This document shows positions 8,090 to 20,533 of a DNA stretch of 64,000 nt, one piece after another; within the stretch, counting starts at the first letter, position 1; every line of letters begins with the position of its first letter. Below the pieces are notes generated by a model, which saw only the letters and a list, made by a program, of their open reading frames with translations, ran no database searches and had not been told where the DNA came from. The position numbers were made by a program, and so were the translations under genes. Source of the DNA: Paenirhodobacter hankyongi (GTDB lineage Bacteria; Pseudomonadota; Alphaproteobacteria; Rhodobacterales; Rhodobacteraceae); the NCBI RefSeq assembly GCF_003664585.1, contig NZ_RCHI01000014.1:53408-117407 (forward strand), written 5' to 3'.

Positions 8090-9231
8090 CCCGCACTCTG
8101 CACGAGGGGTTCTCGCTGCGCCGGCTGCGCGCGCTCTGCATCAAGGAGACGAAGCAGATCCTGCGCGACCCGAGCAGCCTGTTGATCGCCGTGGTGCTGC
8201 CGGTCGTGCTGCTGTTCATCTTCGGCTTCGGCATCTCGCTCGACACCAACCGGCTGTCGCTCGGCATCGTGCTCGAGGATCAGGGCGCCGAGGCGCAGCG
8301 CTTTGCCGCCGTGGCCGCGGGCTCGCCCTATATCCACCTGCGCTTTGCCCGGACCCGGGCCGAGCTGGCCACGCCGATGGCCGAGGGCGCGCTGCGCGGT
8401 CTCATCGTGATCCCGCAAGATTTCGGCGCGCGGCTGGCGGCGGGCGACGGCAGCGCGCGGATCCAGGTGCTGACCGACGGCTCGGAGCCGAACACCGCGA
8501 ATTTCGTCGCCAGCTATGCCCAGGGCCTGTTCGAAAGCTGGCTGCACGCGCGCGCCGATGCCCGCGGCGTCAGTGCCGATCCGCCGGTGTCGCTGGAGCC
8601 GCGCTACTGGTTCAACCCCTCGACCGAAAGCCGCAACTTCCTGATCCCGGGCTCGATCGCCGTGGTGATGACGATCATCGGCGCGCTGCTGACCTCGCTC
8701 GTCGTTGCGCGGGAATGGGAGCGCGGCACGATGGAGGCGCTGCTCGCCACCCCGGTGCGGCGGGGCGAGTTGCTGCTGTCGAAGGCGCTGCCCTATTACG
8801 GGCTCGGGCTGATCGCGATGGCGGTCTGTGTCGTCATCGCGGTGGTGCTGATGCACGTGCCGTTGCGCGGCTCGATCGCCATGCTGTTCGTCGCCACCAG
8901 CCTGTTCCTGGGCAGCGCGCTTGGCCTCGGGCTGCTGCTGTCGACGCTGACCCGCAACCAGTTCAACGCGGCGCTCGCGGCGCTGAATGCCGCCTTCCTG
9001 CCGGCGGTGATGCTGTCCGGGCTGATCTTCGAGATCTCCTCGATGCCGGCTTTCGTGCAGGCGGTGACGCTGATCGTGCCGGCGCGCTATTTCGTGACGG
9101 TGATGCAGACCCTGTTCCAGGCCGGCGACATCGCCGCGATCCTGCTGCCGAACCTGCTGTTCCTGCTGGTCTCGGCGCTGTTCTGGCTGGGCCTGACGGC
9201 GCGGCGCACCCGCATGAGACTGGACGGCTGA
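8086..9231 (+). CDS. ABC-2 type permease 1 (YbhS-like)
   Basis: A 381-residue integral membrane protein of the ABC2_membrane_3 family. One transmembrane segment near residues 27-46 (LLIAVVLPVVLLFIFGFGIS) is followed by a large soluble loop of about 140 residues (Ser174 to the second segment). The C-terminal half holds a cluster of five segments with EWERGTMEALLATPV between the first two of these, a hallmark of this permease family. The ATG overlaps the ATPase stop (ATGA). It should pair with the next permease to form the membrane channel of the exporter. Confidence 0.92.
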   Translation: MTRTLHEGFSLRRLRALCIKETKQILRDPSSLLIAVVLPVVLLFIFGFGISLDTNRLSLGIVLEDQGAEAQRFAAVAAGSPYIHLRFARTRAELATPMAEGALRGLIVIPQDFGARLAAGDGSARIQVLTDGSEPNTANFVASYAQGLFESWLHARADARGVSADPPVSLEPRYWFNPSTESRNFLIPGSIAVVMTIIGALLTSLVVAREWERGTMEALLATPVRRGELLLSKALPYYGLGLIAMAVCVVIAVVLMHVPLRGSIAMLFVATSLFLGSALGLGLLLSTLTRNQFNAALAALNAAFLPAVMLSGLIFEISSMPAFVQAVTLIVPARYFVTVMQTLFQAGDIAAILLPNLLFLLVSALFWLGLTARRTRMRLDG

Positions 9232-9233
9232 CG

Positions 9234-10334
9234 ATGTGGCGCCGCATCCTCACCCTGATCGCGAAAGAGCTGGCGCAGCTGCTGTCCTCGCGCCGCAACG
9301 TGGCGATGCTGATGATGCCGCTTCTGGTGCAGCTCGTTGTCTTCCCCTTCGCCACCACGCTCGAGGTGCGCAATGCCGCCGTCGCGATCCTGAACGAGGA
9401 TCCGGGCGCCGAGGCGGTCGAGCTGGTGAACCGCATCGCCGCCGCCTCGGCCTTCGGCACGCTCCACCCGGTGCACAGCGAGGCCGAGCTCGAGCAGGCG
9501 ATCGACGCACAAAAGGCGCTTCTGGGCCTGCGCATCCCGCCCGATTTCTCGCGCAAGCTGCTCGAGGGCACCCCGGTCACGGTGCAGGCGCTGATCGACG
9601 GGCGCAAGTCGAACGCCGCGCAGATCGCCTTTTCCTACATCCGCGACATCACCTCGACCTTCGCCGACGAGCGCGCGGGGCAGGTGCTGCCGGCGCGGAT
9701 CGAGCGGCGCAACCTCTATAACCCGAACCTCGACTACAAATGGTTCGTGCTGCCCAGCCTTGTCGCGATCATCTCGACCATCGGCTGTCTGCTGGTCACC
9801 GCCCTGTCGCTGGCGCGAGAGCGCGAGGAGGGCACCTATGACCAGCTGCTCGTCACCCCGCTGACGCCGGGCTACATCATGGTCGGCAAGGCGGTGCCGG
9901 GCATCCTGGTGGCGATGACACAGGCCAGCGTGATCGCCGCGGCGGCCGTGTTCCTCTATGGCGTGCCCTTCACCGGGCAGCTGTGGATGCTGCTGCTTGC
10001 GATGTTCGCCTATGCGCTGGCGCTCTCCGGCGTGGGGCTGCTGATCTCGGCGATCAGCGCCAGCCAGCAGCAGGCCTTCCTGGGCGTCTTCTGCTTCATG
10101 GTGCCCTCGGTGGTGCTCTCGGGCTATCTCGCCCCGGTCGAGAACATGCCGGCCGCGCTGCAGCTGCTGAGCGCGGTGAACCCGCTCACCCATTTCATCG
10201 CGCTGTCGAAGGGGATCTTCCTCAAGGGCTTTGGCCTCGCCGAGGTGGTGCCGGCGGTCTCGGCGCTTTTCGCCATCGCCGCCGTCACGCTTTTCGTCGC
10301 GCATCGGGTCTTCGACCGGCAGGCGCGGTCCTGA
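9234..10334 (+). CDS. ABC-2 type permease 2 (YbhR-like)
   Basis: A 366-residue ABC2_membrane_3 permease with the same layout as the preceding gene: one N-terminal transmembrane segment, a soluble loop of roughly 130 residues and five C-terminal segments. REREEGTYDQLLVTPLTPG is the equivalent of the family's REWERGTMEAL motif. It starts two bases after the first permease stop. The operon order regulator / adaptor / fused ATPase / permease / permease mirrors ybiH-ybhGFSR. It ends the operon; an 81-base gap precedes the next gene. Confidence 0.92.
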   Translation: MWRRILTLIAKELAQLLSSRRNVAMLMMPLLVQLVVFPFATTLEVRNAAVAILNEDPGAEAVELVNRIAAASAFGTLHPVHSEAELEQAIDAQKALLGLRIPPDFSRKLLEGTPVTVQALIDGRKSNAAQIAFSYIRDITSTFADERAGQVLPARIERRNLYNPNLDYKWFVLPSLVAIISTIGCLLVTALSLAREREEGTYDQLLVTPLTPGYIMVGKAVPGILVAMTQASVIAAAAVFLYGVPFTGQLWMLLLAMFAYALALSGVGLLISAISASQQQAFLGVFCFMVPSVVLSGYLAPVENMPAALQLLSAVNPLTHFIALSKGIFLKGFGLAEVVPAVSALFAIAAVTLFVAHRVFDRQARS

Positions 10335-10367
10335 CGCCACCGGCCATTGACGCCGCGTTCGGCGTGA

Positions 10368-12428
<2,061 letters not shown>

Positions 12429-12430
12429 TC

Positions 12431-12480
12431 TTCATCTTGCCCGAAATACCTCGGGGGGTTCGGGGGGCGGCGCCCCCCGG
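12431..12480 (+). repeat. Intergenic repeat of Rhodobacteraceae type with GC-rich hairpin (copy 1)
   Basis: Reads TTCATCTTGCCCGAAATACC and continues into a G/C hairpin (GGGGGGCG/GCGCCCCCC). A near-identical stretch recurs at 52679 and an inverted relative at 42995. Here it follows fadH and may act as a terminator. Confidence 0.6.
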
Positions 12481-12505
12481 CCATCACCCCTGCCAGTCGT
12501 CGCCG

Positions 12506-12856
12506 TCAGGCCGCGCCGGTCTCGACGCAATGGCGCCGGAACGCCTTCTTCAGCAGGTCGAGCTCGGCCCGCAGAAGCTCGATCTCGGCGCGCAGGTCGT
12601 CTTCCAGCGGCGCGCCGGTGACGATCGAGAATTTGCCCACCGTGTCTCTGCCCTCGCGGATGACGAAGCTCTGCACCCCGTCCGACAGGAGCCCGGCCGG
12701 GATCGGCAGGCTCAGCCGCCATTTGCCGTCTCCGGTGGCCTCGAAGGTCAGGCCGGGCAGCTCCTCGCCCTGATGCAGCACGGCGATGCGGGCGTCATCC
12801 GCCCCGTCCCAGATCGCTTCCCAGCGGCCATTGCGCACCCGCGACATTTCCAGCAT
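12506..12856 (-). CDS. Hypothetical protein, small, two-part
   Basis: A 116-residue protein I do not recognise by family name. The first 80 residues look like a small beta-rich domain (RWEAIWDGADDARIAVLHQG...GVQSFVIREGRD). The last 35 residues form a predicted acidic coiled coil (LRAEIELLRAELDLLKKAF) ending in Cys-Val-Glu. There is no signal peptide or membrane segment. It starts 10 bases after the stop of the upstream DUF6478-type gene and is probably co-transcribed with it. The first ATG is used; MSRVRNGRW three residues later is possible. Confidence 0.7.
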   Translation of the reverse strand: MLEMSRVRNGRWEAIWDGADDARIAVLHQGEELPGLTFEATGDGKWRLSLPIPAGLLSDGVQSFVIREGRDTVGKFSIVTGAPLEDDLRAEIELLRAELDLLKKAFRRHCVETGAA

Positions 12857-12866
12857 GGCTTTCCCC

Positions 12867-13640
12867 TCAGATATCCGCGCGCGGATGGCGCACGAAGGTC
12901 ACGTCGCGCAGCATCACCTGGTTCATCTGCGGCCCTTCGAAGATCAGGTCGACCCAGGCCTTCTCCAGCCGCTTCTCGTTCATCTTGGTATAGGCGAGGT
13001 CGAAGTCGACATGGCTCGCCCCGGTGCTCAGCGGCAGCTCGCGCACCAGCTGTTCGGTGTTCGGCCCGTGCTTGACGTTCAGCCGGCAGAAGATCTCGAG
13101 CGGCTTTTCCACCTCGACATCGATGTTCAGCCGCACCAGGTGGTTGCGCCGCATCCCCCGCAGCCCGCTTTCGGGCAGGTCGAGCACCAGCGACAGGAAC
13201 GAGCCGTCGAAGCGGAACACGTCCATCCGCAGACCGTAGGGGGCCGGGTCCTTCTCGCGCGTGTTGCGCAGCTGGTGCAGCGTCAGCTCCGACACCTTGC
13301 AGTCGTGAAACAGGGTCACCTCGTCGCCGAGGCGCTGGCGGGTCTCGGCGGCGGCAATGCCGCGCGGCTCGATCGGGCCGCGCCACAACGCGGGCCGCCA
13401 GGCCCAGTCCGCACCAAGCGGCCGATCGATGCCGTCTCCGCCCGCCATCGGCATCGTCAGCCGGCCGTCGGCGATGTGCAGAAGCTCGCCGACCGCGTGG
13501 CGCACCTGCGCGGCATCGCTGCGCAGCTGCCGCAGGTCGTCGAGATCGAGAGAGGGGGCAAGCCGTGTCGCCCGCTGCCAGCGCGCAAGCGCCCGTCGTT
13601 GCACAAGCCGATCGAGAAAGGAGTCCTGTTTCTTGACCAT
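12867..13640 (-). CDS. DUF6478-family hypothetical protein
   Basis: A 257-residue soluble protein of a Rhodobacteraceae-restricted family (DUF6478 is my best assignment, from memory of the pattern). Visible features are the N-terminal LDRLVQRRALARWQRA, the central RPLGADWAWRPALWRGPI and FHDCKVSELTLHQLRNTRE, and the late FDLAYTKMNEKRLEKAWVDLIFEGP. It has a basic N-terminus and no signal peptide or catalytic motif I can name. It is the first gene of a two-gene minus-strand unit; the AT-richer upstream stretch 13641-13785 must hold its promoter. Function unknown. Confidence 0.75.
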   Translation of the reverse strand: MVKKQDSFLDRLVQRRALARWQRATRLAPSLDLDDLRQLRSDAAQVRHAVGELLHIADGRLTMPMAGGDGIDRPLGADWAWRPALWRGPIEPRGIAAAETRQRLGDEVTLFHDCKVSELTLHQLRNTREKDPAPYGLRMDVFRFDGSFLSLVLDLPESGLRGMRRNHLVRLNIDVEVEKPLEIFCRLNVKHGPNTEQLVRELPLSTGASHVDFDLAYTKMNEKRLEKAWVDLIFEGPQMNQVMLRDVTFVRHPRADI

Positions 13641-13785
13641 GCCTCGACCCTCGCGACAAATCGTTAACGCTTTGGAAACAATCCCTGCATTTCAGAGTCT
13701 TATTCGTGAGATTTCTGAATTTGAAGCGGGAAAAGTGGAATCGTTCCGGTTTCCGGGGGTTCCGCGGGAAAACGGAGGCCTTGGT

Positions 13786-14436
13786 TCAACTTTTCGGCGA
13801 GGCGGTGATTGTTTCCGGGTTCGCGGCGCGAATGGTTGCATCGAAATCGGTCAGCAGGCGGATCTGCGCGGCGTCGGTGATCGAGGCCCCTTCGAGCGGC
13901 AGCACCGAAAGTGCGGTGATCCGCCCGGAAAGCCCGGTGATCGCGCGCCAGTAGGTCTCGCTCACCGGGGCGCCCTGCACGCGCGAGCGGTCGCGGATCT
14001 TCAGCAGCAGCAGATGCCCGCTGCGCTTGACCTTCAGGATCTCGACATCGTCGGGTGCGCCCGAGCGGGCGAGTGCCGCGCGCCCCGCACCCGAGCGGAA
14101 GAAGCGCTCGAAGCCCGGGAAGGTCGCCTCGACAGGGCCCGCGCCCTCGGGGCCGACGGTGGCGGTGAGCATCGCGCGATAGGGCGGTTTCGGCGCCGTC
14201 GCATCGCCCGAGATCGCCGCGCAATTGCCCCAGAGCACGAAGCTGCCCGCGCGCTCCTCGCGGCGCGAGCCGGGGTCGACGCAGAAGCCCTTGGGCGCAA
14301 CGAGGGTCATCGTGCCGCCCAGCACCTCGGCGCGGTCGGTGGCAGGCGTGCCGGGGGCGACGCAGCCGGCAAGCCCTGCCAGCAGGGCCGGCAGCAGCAG
14401 GCGCCGCAGCGAAAAGGGGCTGATCCTCGTGCTCAT
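13786..14436 (-). CDS. Putative lipoprotein, hypothetical
   Basis: A 216-residue protein with an N-terminal signal and lipobox (LLLPALLAGLAGCVAP, lipidated Cys about residue 25), so it is likely anchored in the outer membrane or periplasmic face. The mature part contains MTLVAPKGFCVDPGSR and two more Cys, then a compact alpha/beta region (AMLTATVGPEGAG, YWRAITGLSGRITALSVLPLEG). This recalls a family of Rhodobacteraceae lipoproteins of unknown function. The start at 14436 is fixed by the signal peptide; the longer frame upstream is chance GC-rich sequence. Confidence 0.75.
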   Translation of the reverse strand: MSTRISPFSLRRLLLPALLAGLAGCVAPGTPATDRAEVLGGTMTLVAPKGFCVDPGSRREERAGSFVLWGNCAAISGDATAPKPPYRAMLTATVGPEGAGPVEATFPGFERFFRSGAGRAALARSGAPDDVEILKVKRSGHLLLLKIRDRSRVQGAPVSETYWRAITGLSGRITALSVLPLEGASITDAAQIRLLTDFDATIRAANPETITASPKS

Positions 14437-14627
14437 GCAAAAGGCATAGCGGCGGCGGCGGCCTCGGGCAAGCCTTGCCGCGGCCGGTGCCGAAGGGGTG
14501 AAGCCGCGTGTGCGGCCGGCCGCCGGTGCGCTGCGGCGCAGGCGGCGTTTCGCCTTGCCCCCCGCCCCCCGGCGCGGCATCTTCGCGCCGACACGGGCCC
14601 GGCCCACGCAACCGGGCAGGAGGGGCG

Positions 14628-15446
14628 ATGTTCTATCTCGGGATCGACGGCGGCGGCACCGGATGCCGCGCGGCACTGGCCGATGCCTCGGGGGCGGTGC
14701 TGGCCCGGGCCGAGGGCGGCCCGGCGAATATCGCCACCGATTTCGATGCCGCGCTGCGCGAGGTGTCCGCCGTCGCGCGGGCGGTGATCGGCGATCGCCC
14801 CGCGGCGCAGGTGCGCGCGGTGCTGGGCCTTGCCGGGGCGAACCTGTCGGGGGCGGGGCCGCGGCTCGCGGCAGCGCTGCCGTTTCCCGCCAAGGTGGTG
14901 CAGGACGTCGCCACCTCGGTGCGCGGCGCTTTGGGCCCGCGCGACGGCATCGCGGTGGCGATCGGCACAGGATCGGTCTTTGCCCGGCAGATCGGCGGGC
15001 GGCTGCGCGCGATCGGCGGCTGGGGCCTGCGGCTTGGCGACGAGGCCTCGGGCGCCTGGATCGGCCGGGCGCTGGTGATGCGCACGACCCGCGCGCTTGA
15101 TGGCTTCGTGGCGCTGACGCCGCTGCTGGCGGCGCTTTCGGACGAGCTGGGCGGGCCGGCGGGGCTCGTGGCCTTTTCGCTGGCTGCGACGCCCGCCGAC
15201 TGGGCCTGCCTTGCCCCGCGCGCCTTCGAGGACGACCCCGCCGCGCAGGCGGTGCGCGCGGCCGCCGCGGCCGAGATCCGCGCCGCGGTGGAGCTGCTGC
15301 AACCCGAGGCCCCGCTGCCCGTCGTCTGGATGGGCGGGCTCGGGCCGCGGCTCGCTCTGCCCGACTGGCCGGCGCTGGCGCCCGCGGGCACGGCGCTTGA
15401 CGGCGCGCTGGCCCTTGCGCGCGAGGAGATGACATGGACCGACTGA
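14628..15446 (+). CDS. nagK: N-acetylglucosamine kinase (BadF/BadG family ATPase)
   Basis: A 272-residue ASKHA-fold kinase. The N-terminal phosphate loop LGIDGGGTGCRAAL, the adenosine-side VAIGTGSVFARQIGG and GGWGLRLGDEASGAWIG are typical of the BadF/BadG/BcrA/BcrD ATPase family, in particular bacterial GlcNAc or glucosamine kinases. The family is usually about 290 residues, so this is at the short end but has all domains. It starts after GCAGGAGGGGCG. Its end overlaps the start of nagA by 13 bases, which supports a role in GlcNAc phosphorylation before deacetylation. Glucosamine kinase (GspK) is the alternative. Confidence 0.85.
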   Translation: MFYLGIDGGGTGCRAALADASGAVLARAEGGPANIATDFDAALREVSAVARAVIGDRPAAQVRAVLGLAGANLSGAGPRLAAALPFPAKVVQDVATSVRGALGPRDGIAVAIGTGSVFARQIGGRLRAIGGWGLRLGDEASGAWIGRALVMRTTRALDGFVALTPLLAALSDELGGPAGLVAFSLAATPADWACLAPRAFEDDPAAQAVRAAAAAEIRAAVELLQPEAPLPVVWMGGLGPRLALPDWPALAPAGTALDGALALAREEMTWTD

Positions 15447-16582
15447 TCTTTACCGGCGCGCGGATCTTCGACGGCACGCGCTTTCACGACGGCGCCGCAC
15501 TTGTGGTCGAGGGCGGCCGCATCGCCCGGGTCCTGCCCGAGGCCGAGGCGCCCGCGGGGCCGCGCATCACGTTGCCGGGCGGCACCCTTGCCCCCGGGCT
15601 GATCGACCTGCAGGTGAACGGCGGCGGCGGCGTGATGCTCGATGGTTCGGCCACGGTCGCGACCATCGCCACGATCTGCGACGCGCACGCACGGCTTGGC
15701 ACCACGGGGCTGTTGCCGACGCTGATCACCGACACCGCGGCGGCGACGCGTTCGGTCCTGGCGGCGGGGATCGCCGCGGCGGCGCGGGTGCCGGGCTTTC
15801 TGGGGCTGCACCTCGAGGGGCCGCACCTTGACCCGAAGCGGCCGGGCTGCCACCCGCCGCAGTGCATCCGGCCGCTGACGCAGGACGACATCGACATCCT
15901 GACCGAGGCGAAGACCGGTCTGCCCGCGCTGGTGGTGACGCTGGCGCCCGCCTCTGCCACCCCCGATCAGATCGCGCAACTGGCCGAGGCCGGCATCCTC
16001 GTCTCGCTCGGCCATGCCGAGGCAAGCTTTGCCGAGGCGCAGGCGGCCCATGCCGCCGGGGCGCGGATGGTCACCCATCTCTTCAACGCGATGTCACAGC
16101 TTGGCTCGCGCGAGCCGGGGCTCGTTGGCGGGGCGCTGAGCCTGCCCTTCGCCGCCGGTCTGATCGCCGATGGCATCCATGTCTGCCCCGAGACCCTGTC
16201 GCTTGCCCTGCGGCTGGCGGGGGATCGGCTGTTCCTGGTGACCGATGCGATGGCGGTCGCGGGCACCGAGGCGCAGGAATTCACCTTGGCCGGGCGCCGG
16301 ATCCTGCGCCGCGACGGCGCGTTGCGGCTGGAAAACGGCACGCTTGCGGGGGCGGACCTGACCCTGCCCGAGGCGATCCGGCTGTGCATCACCCGGCTTG
16401 GCCTTGCGCCCGAGGCGGCGCTGACGATGGCGACGGCGCGGCCTGCCGGGCTGATCGGGGCGCCGGCCGGACGCATCGCCCCCGGCCTGGCCGCCGATCT
16501 GGTGCATCTCACCGCCGACTGGCGCCTTGCGGGCACCTGGCGCGGCGGTGTCGCAGTTCAGGCGAAGTCTTCGACCGAATAG
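15434..16582 (+). CDS. nagA: N-acetylglucosamine-6-phosphate deacetylase
   Basis: A 382-residue amidohydrolase that removes the acetyl group from GlcNAc-6-P in amino-sugar and murein recycling. Visible motifs are APGLIDLQVNGGGG near the start, the metal-site HLEGPHLDPKRPGCH, LGHAEASFAEA, THLFNAMSQLGSREPG, ADGIHV, and the catalytic aspartate in FLVTDAMAVAG. Length is standard. It overlaps the kinase gene upstream, giving a compact GlcNAc salvage unit. No nagB is seen in the window. Its 3' end overlaps the convergent serB gene by 25 bases. Confidence 0.94.
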   Translation: MDRLIFTGARIFDGTRFHDGAALVVEGGRIARVLPEAEAPAGPRITLPGGTLAPGLIDLQVNGGGGVMLDGSATVATIATICDAHARLGTTGLLPTLITDTAAATRSVLAAGIAAAARVPGFLGLHLEGPHLDPKRPGCHPPQCIRPLTQDDIDILTEAKTGLPALVVTLAPASATPDQIAQLAEAGILVSLGHAEASFAEAQAAHAAGARMVTHLFNAMSQLGSREPGLVGGALSLPFAAGLIADGIHVCPETLSLALRLAGDRLFLVTDAMAVAGTEAQEFTLAGRRILRRDGALRLENGTLAGADLTLPEAIRLCITRLGLAPEAALTMATARPAGLIGAPAGRIAPGLAADLVHLTADWRLAGTWRGGVAVQAKSSTE

Positions 16583-17430
16583 CCCTGGATATACAGAAGC
16601 GCGCTCAGGTCGCCGTGGTTGATGCGGATGTCGCATTGCGCGGCGACCGAGGGCTTGGCGTGCAGCGCCACGCCCATGCCGGCCAGATGCAGCATGCCAA
16701 GGTCGTTCGCGCCGTCGCCCACGGCGATCACCTCGGTCGCCGCAAGGCCGAGCCGGGCCGAGATCTCGTGGAAGGCCTGCACCTTCGCCTCGCGGCCGAG
16801 GATCGGGCGCGAGGGCACGCCGGTGAGCTTGCCGTCCTCGACCAGCAGCACGTTGGCGCGGTTCTCGTCAAAGCCCAGCACCTCGGCGACATGGCCGGTG
16901 AAGGCGGTGAAGCCGCCCGAGACCAGCGCGCAATAGGCGCCGTTCGCCTTCATCGTGCGCAAAAGGTCGTGGCCCCCCGGCATGAAGCTGAGCCGCTCGT
17001 CGATCACCTGGCGGATGACGTCGGCGGACAGGCCCCGGAGCAGACCGACGCGTTCGGTCAGCGCGCCCTCGAAATCAAGCTCGCCGTTCATCGCCCGCGC
17101 GGTGATCTCCTTCACCCGCGCGCCGACGCCCGCCACGTCGGCGAGCTCGTCGATGCACTCCTGCTGGATCATCGTGCTGTCCATGTCAGCGAGCAGCATC
17201 TTCTTGCGCCGCCCCTCGGCCGGCACGATGACCAGGTCGTGGCCCAGCCCCTGCAGGCTTTCCCACACGTCCCAGCGATTCGAGGGCATCTCGCTCAGCT
17301 CGAACTCGGCGGCGATGCCGGGGCTCAGCCAGCGCGCCTCGCCCCCGCCCCAGGCGTTGCGCAGCGATTCAACGGTGACGCGCTCGAGATTGGCGGCTTT
17401 CGGATCGGCGAGGAGGACGGCAATGAACAT
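16558..17430 (-). CDS. serB: Phosphoserine phosphatase
   Basis: A 290-residue HAD phosphatase that makes L-serine from O-phosphoserine. It has an N-terminal ACT-like region ([10 protein letters not shown]... to about residue 75). The HAD core follows with motif [21 protein letters not shown], motif [12 protein letters not shown], and motif [14 protein letters not shown]. The start is set at the [10 protein letters not shown] methionine; the longer upstream frame is not conserved in character. It is divergent from serC and so lies in a serine biosynthesis locus. Confidence 0.95.
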   Translation of the reverse strand: MFIAVLLADPKAANLERVTVESLRNAWGGGEARWLSPGIAAEFELSEMPSNRWDVWESLQGLGHDLVIVPAEGRRKKMLLADMDSTMIQQECIDELADVAGVGARVKEITARAMNGELDFEGALTERVGLLRGLSADVIRQVIDERLSFMPGGHDLLRTMKANGAYCALVSGGFTAFTGHVAEVLGFDENRANVLLVEDGKLTGVPSRPILGREAKVQAFHEISARLGLAATEVIAVGDGANDLGMLHLAGMGVALHAKPSVAAQCDIRINHGDLSALLYIQGYSVEDFA

Positions 17431-17544
17431 TGGGGGATTCCGCGAGAAGTTTCCGATAGTGGAGCGCGGCGTCGCTTTCGGGCGCCGATGCGGCGCAATA
17501 TCGCAATTTCCCCCCTTGTGCCAGAGCAGGCGGAGGCGTATCTG

Positions 17545-17599
17545 CCGCAGCGGGACACCTCTCCCCAACGAGGGGCGTTTATCTGGAAGGATACCATTG
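17545..17599 (+). promoter_or_regulatory. serC leader RNA motif (putative cis-regulatory)
   Basis: Directly before serC the leader reads GGGACACCTCTCCCC, a small loop, then GGGGCG and a purine-rich AAGGATACC next to the start codon. CCCC/GGGG can pair, with the ribosome site just downstream. This resembles the alphaproteobacterial serC motif described upstream of serC-serA operons (recalled pattern, not searched). Exact borders are approximate. Confidence 0.6.
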
Positions 17600-18745
<1,146 letters not shown>

Positions 18746-18856
18746 TTTCAGGCGGCCTGCCTCCGGGCGGGCCGCATGCGAAAGCGCGGCGGGACGTCTA
18801 TAGACTCCGTGACGACCCGCCCTTTCCGAAATCCCGTATATTCAGGAAATCCAGAA

Positions 18857-20452
18857 ATGGCCCCCAAGGTTCTCATCTCCGACAAGCTTTCCGACGCCGC
18901 CATCGCGATCTTCAAGAACCGCGGCATCGAAGTCGACTTCCGCCCGGAACTCGGCAAGGACAAGGACAAACTGGCCGAGGTGATCGGCGATTACGACGGT
19001 CTTGCGATCCGCTCGGCCACCAAGGTGACCGCGGCGCTGCTCGAGAAGGCGACGAAGCTGAAGGTCGTCGGCCGCGCCGGCATCGGTGTCGACAACGTCG
19101 ACAAGGAAGCCGCCTCGAAGAAGGGCGTGATCGTGATGAACACGCCGTTCGGTAACATGATCACCACCGCCGAGCACGCGATCGCGATGATGTTCGCCGT
19201 CGCCCGCCAGATCCCCGAAGCCTCGGCCTCGACCCAGGCCGGCAAGTGGGAGAAGTCGAAGTTCATGGGCGTCGAGCTGACCGGCAAGACGCTCGGCGTG
19301 ATCGGCGCCGGCAACATCGGCGGCATCGTGTGCGACCGCGCCAAGGGCCTGAAGATGAAGGTCATCGCCTATGATCCCTTCATGTCGGACGAGAAGGCCG
19401 CGAAGATGGGCGTCGAGAAGGTCGAGCTTGACGAGCTGCTCGAGCGCGCCGACTTCATCACCCTGCACGTGCCGCTGACCGAGCAGACCCGCAACATCCT
19501 GTCGCGCGAGAACCTCGAGAAGACCAAGAAGGGTGTGCGCATCATCAACTGCGCCCGCGGCGGTCTGGTCGACGAGGACGCCCTCGCCGATCTGCTGAAG
19601 TCGGGCCATGTGGCCGGTGCCGCCCTCGACGTCTTCGCTGTCGAACCGGCGACCGAGAACGTGCTCTTCGGCCTGCCGAACGTCGTCTGCACGCCGCACC
19701 TTGGCGCCTCGACCTCGGAAGCGCAGGAAAACGTTGCGCTGCAGGTCGCCGAGCAGATGTCGAACTACTTGCTCGACGGCGCCGTCGAGAACGCGCTGAA
19801 CCTGCCGTCGATGACCGCCGAAGAGGCGAAGGTCATGGGCCCCTGGGTGAAGCTGGCCGAATACCTCGGCTCGTTCATCGGCCAGATGACCGACGAACCG
19901 ATCAAGGCGATCAACATCACCTATGACGGCATCGTCTCGAAGATGAACCTGAAGGCGCTTGATTGCGCGGTGATCGCCGGGATCATGAAGAAGGCGAACC
20001 CGGACGTGAACATGGTCTCGGCGCCGGTGATCGCGAAGGAACGCGGGATCCAGCTCTCGAAGACCACGCAGGACAAGTCGGGCGTGTTCGACGGCTACAT
20101 CAAGGTCACCGTCGTCACCGACGTGCGCGAGCGCGCCGTGGCCGGCACCTGCTTCTCGGATGGCAAGCCGCGCTTCATCCAGATCAAGGGGATCAACGTC
20201 GACGCCGAGGTGGGGCCGCACATGCTCTACACCACGAACAAGGACGTCCCCGGCATCATCGGCAAGCTCGGCACGCTGCTTGGCGACCACAAGGTCAACG
20301 TCGCGAACTTCACCCTCGGCCGTGCCGCGGCCGGCGCCGAAGCGATCGCCATCGCCTATCTCGATGCGCCGCTCGCCCCGGAAGTGGTGAAGGAACTCGA
20401 GGCGACGGGCCTGTTCCAGCAGGTCAAGCCGCTTGAATTCCTCGTCGCCTGA
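18857..20452 (+). CDS. serA: D-3-phosphoglycerate dehydrogenase
   Basis: A 531-residue long-form PGDH catalysing the first step of serine biosynthesis. The catalytic and NAD domains cover about residues 1-315, with GRAGIGVDNVD, the Rossmann motif GVIGAGNIGGIV, INCARGGLVDEDAL and the catalytic His in TPHLGASTSEAQ. An ASB domain and a C-terminal ACT domain follow (VPGIIGKLGTLLGDHKVNVANFTLGR), as in mycobacterial and alphaproteobacterial enzymes. The start MAPKVLISDK matches the family; the upstream in-frame extension is leader. It is co-oriented with serC. Confidence 0.97.
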   Translation: MAPKVLISDKLSDAAIAIFKNRGIEVDFRPELGKDKDKLAEVIGDYDGLAIRSATKVTAALLEKATKLKVVGRAGIGVDNVDKEAASKKGVIVMNTPFGNMITTAEHAIAMMFAVARQIPEASASTQAGKWEKSKFMGVELTGKTLGVIGAGNIGGIVCDRAKGLKMKVIAYDPFMSDEKAAKMGVEKVELDELLERADFITLHVPLTEQTRNILSRENLEKTKKGVRIINCARGGLVDEDALADLLKSGHVAGAALDVFAVEPATENVLFGLPNVVCTPHLGASTSEAQENVALQVAEQMSNYLLDGAVENALNLPSMTAEEAKVMGPWVKLAEYLGSFIGQMTDEPIKAINITYDGIVSKMNLKALDCAVIAGIMKKANPDVNMVSAPVIAKERGIQLSKTTQDKSGVFDGYIKVTVVTDVRERAVAGTCFSDGKPRFIQIKGINVDAEVGPHMLYTTNKDVPGIIGKLGTLLGDHKVNVANFTLGRAAAGAEAIAIAYLDAPLAPEVVKELEATGLFQQVKPLEFLVA

Positions 20453-20474
20453 GCGACATGAGAGGATGAGATCC

Positions 20475-20500
20475 GGGCCCTCCGCTGCCGCGGGGGGCCC
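20475..20500 (+). terminator. Strong hairpin downstream of serA
   Basis: GGGCCCTCCGC-TGCC-GCGGGGGGCCC forms an 11-bp stem with one G-U pair, 22 bases after the serA stop. A T-run is lacking (ATTGCATTC follows), so termination efficiency is uncertain. Confidence 0.5.
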
Positions 20501-20533
20501 ATTGCATTCGGTCCTGAGGTTCGGAGGAACAGC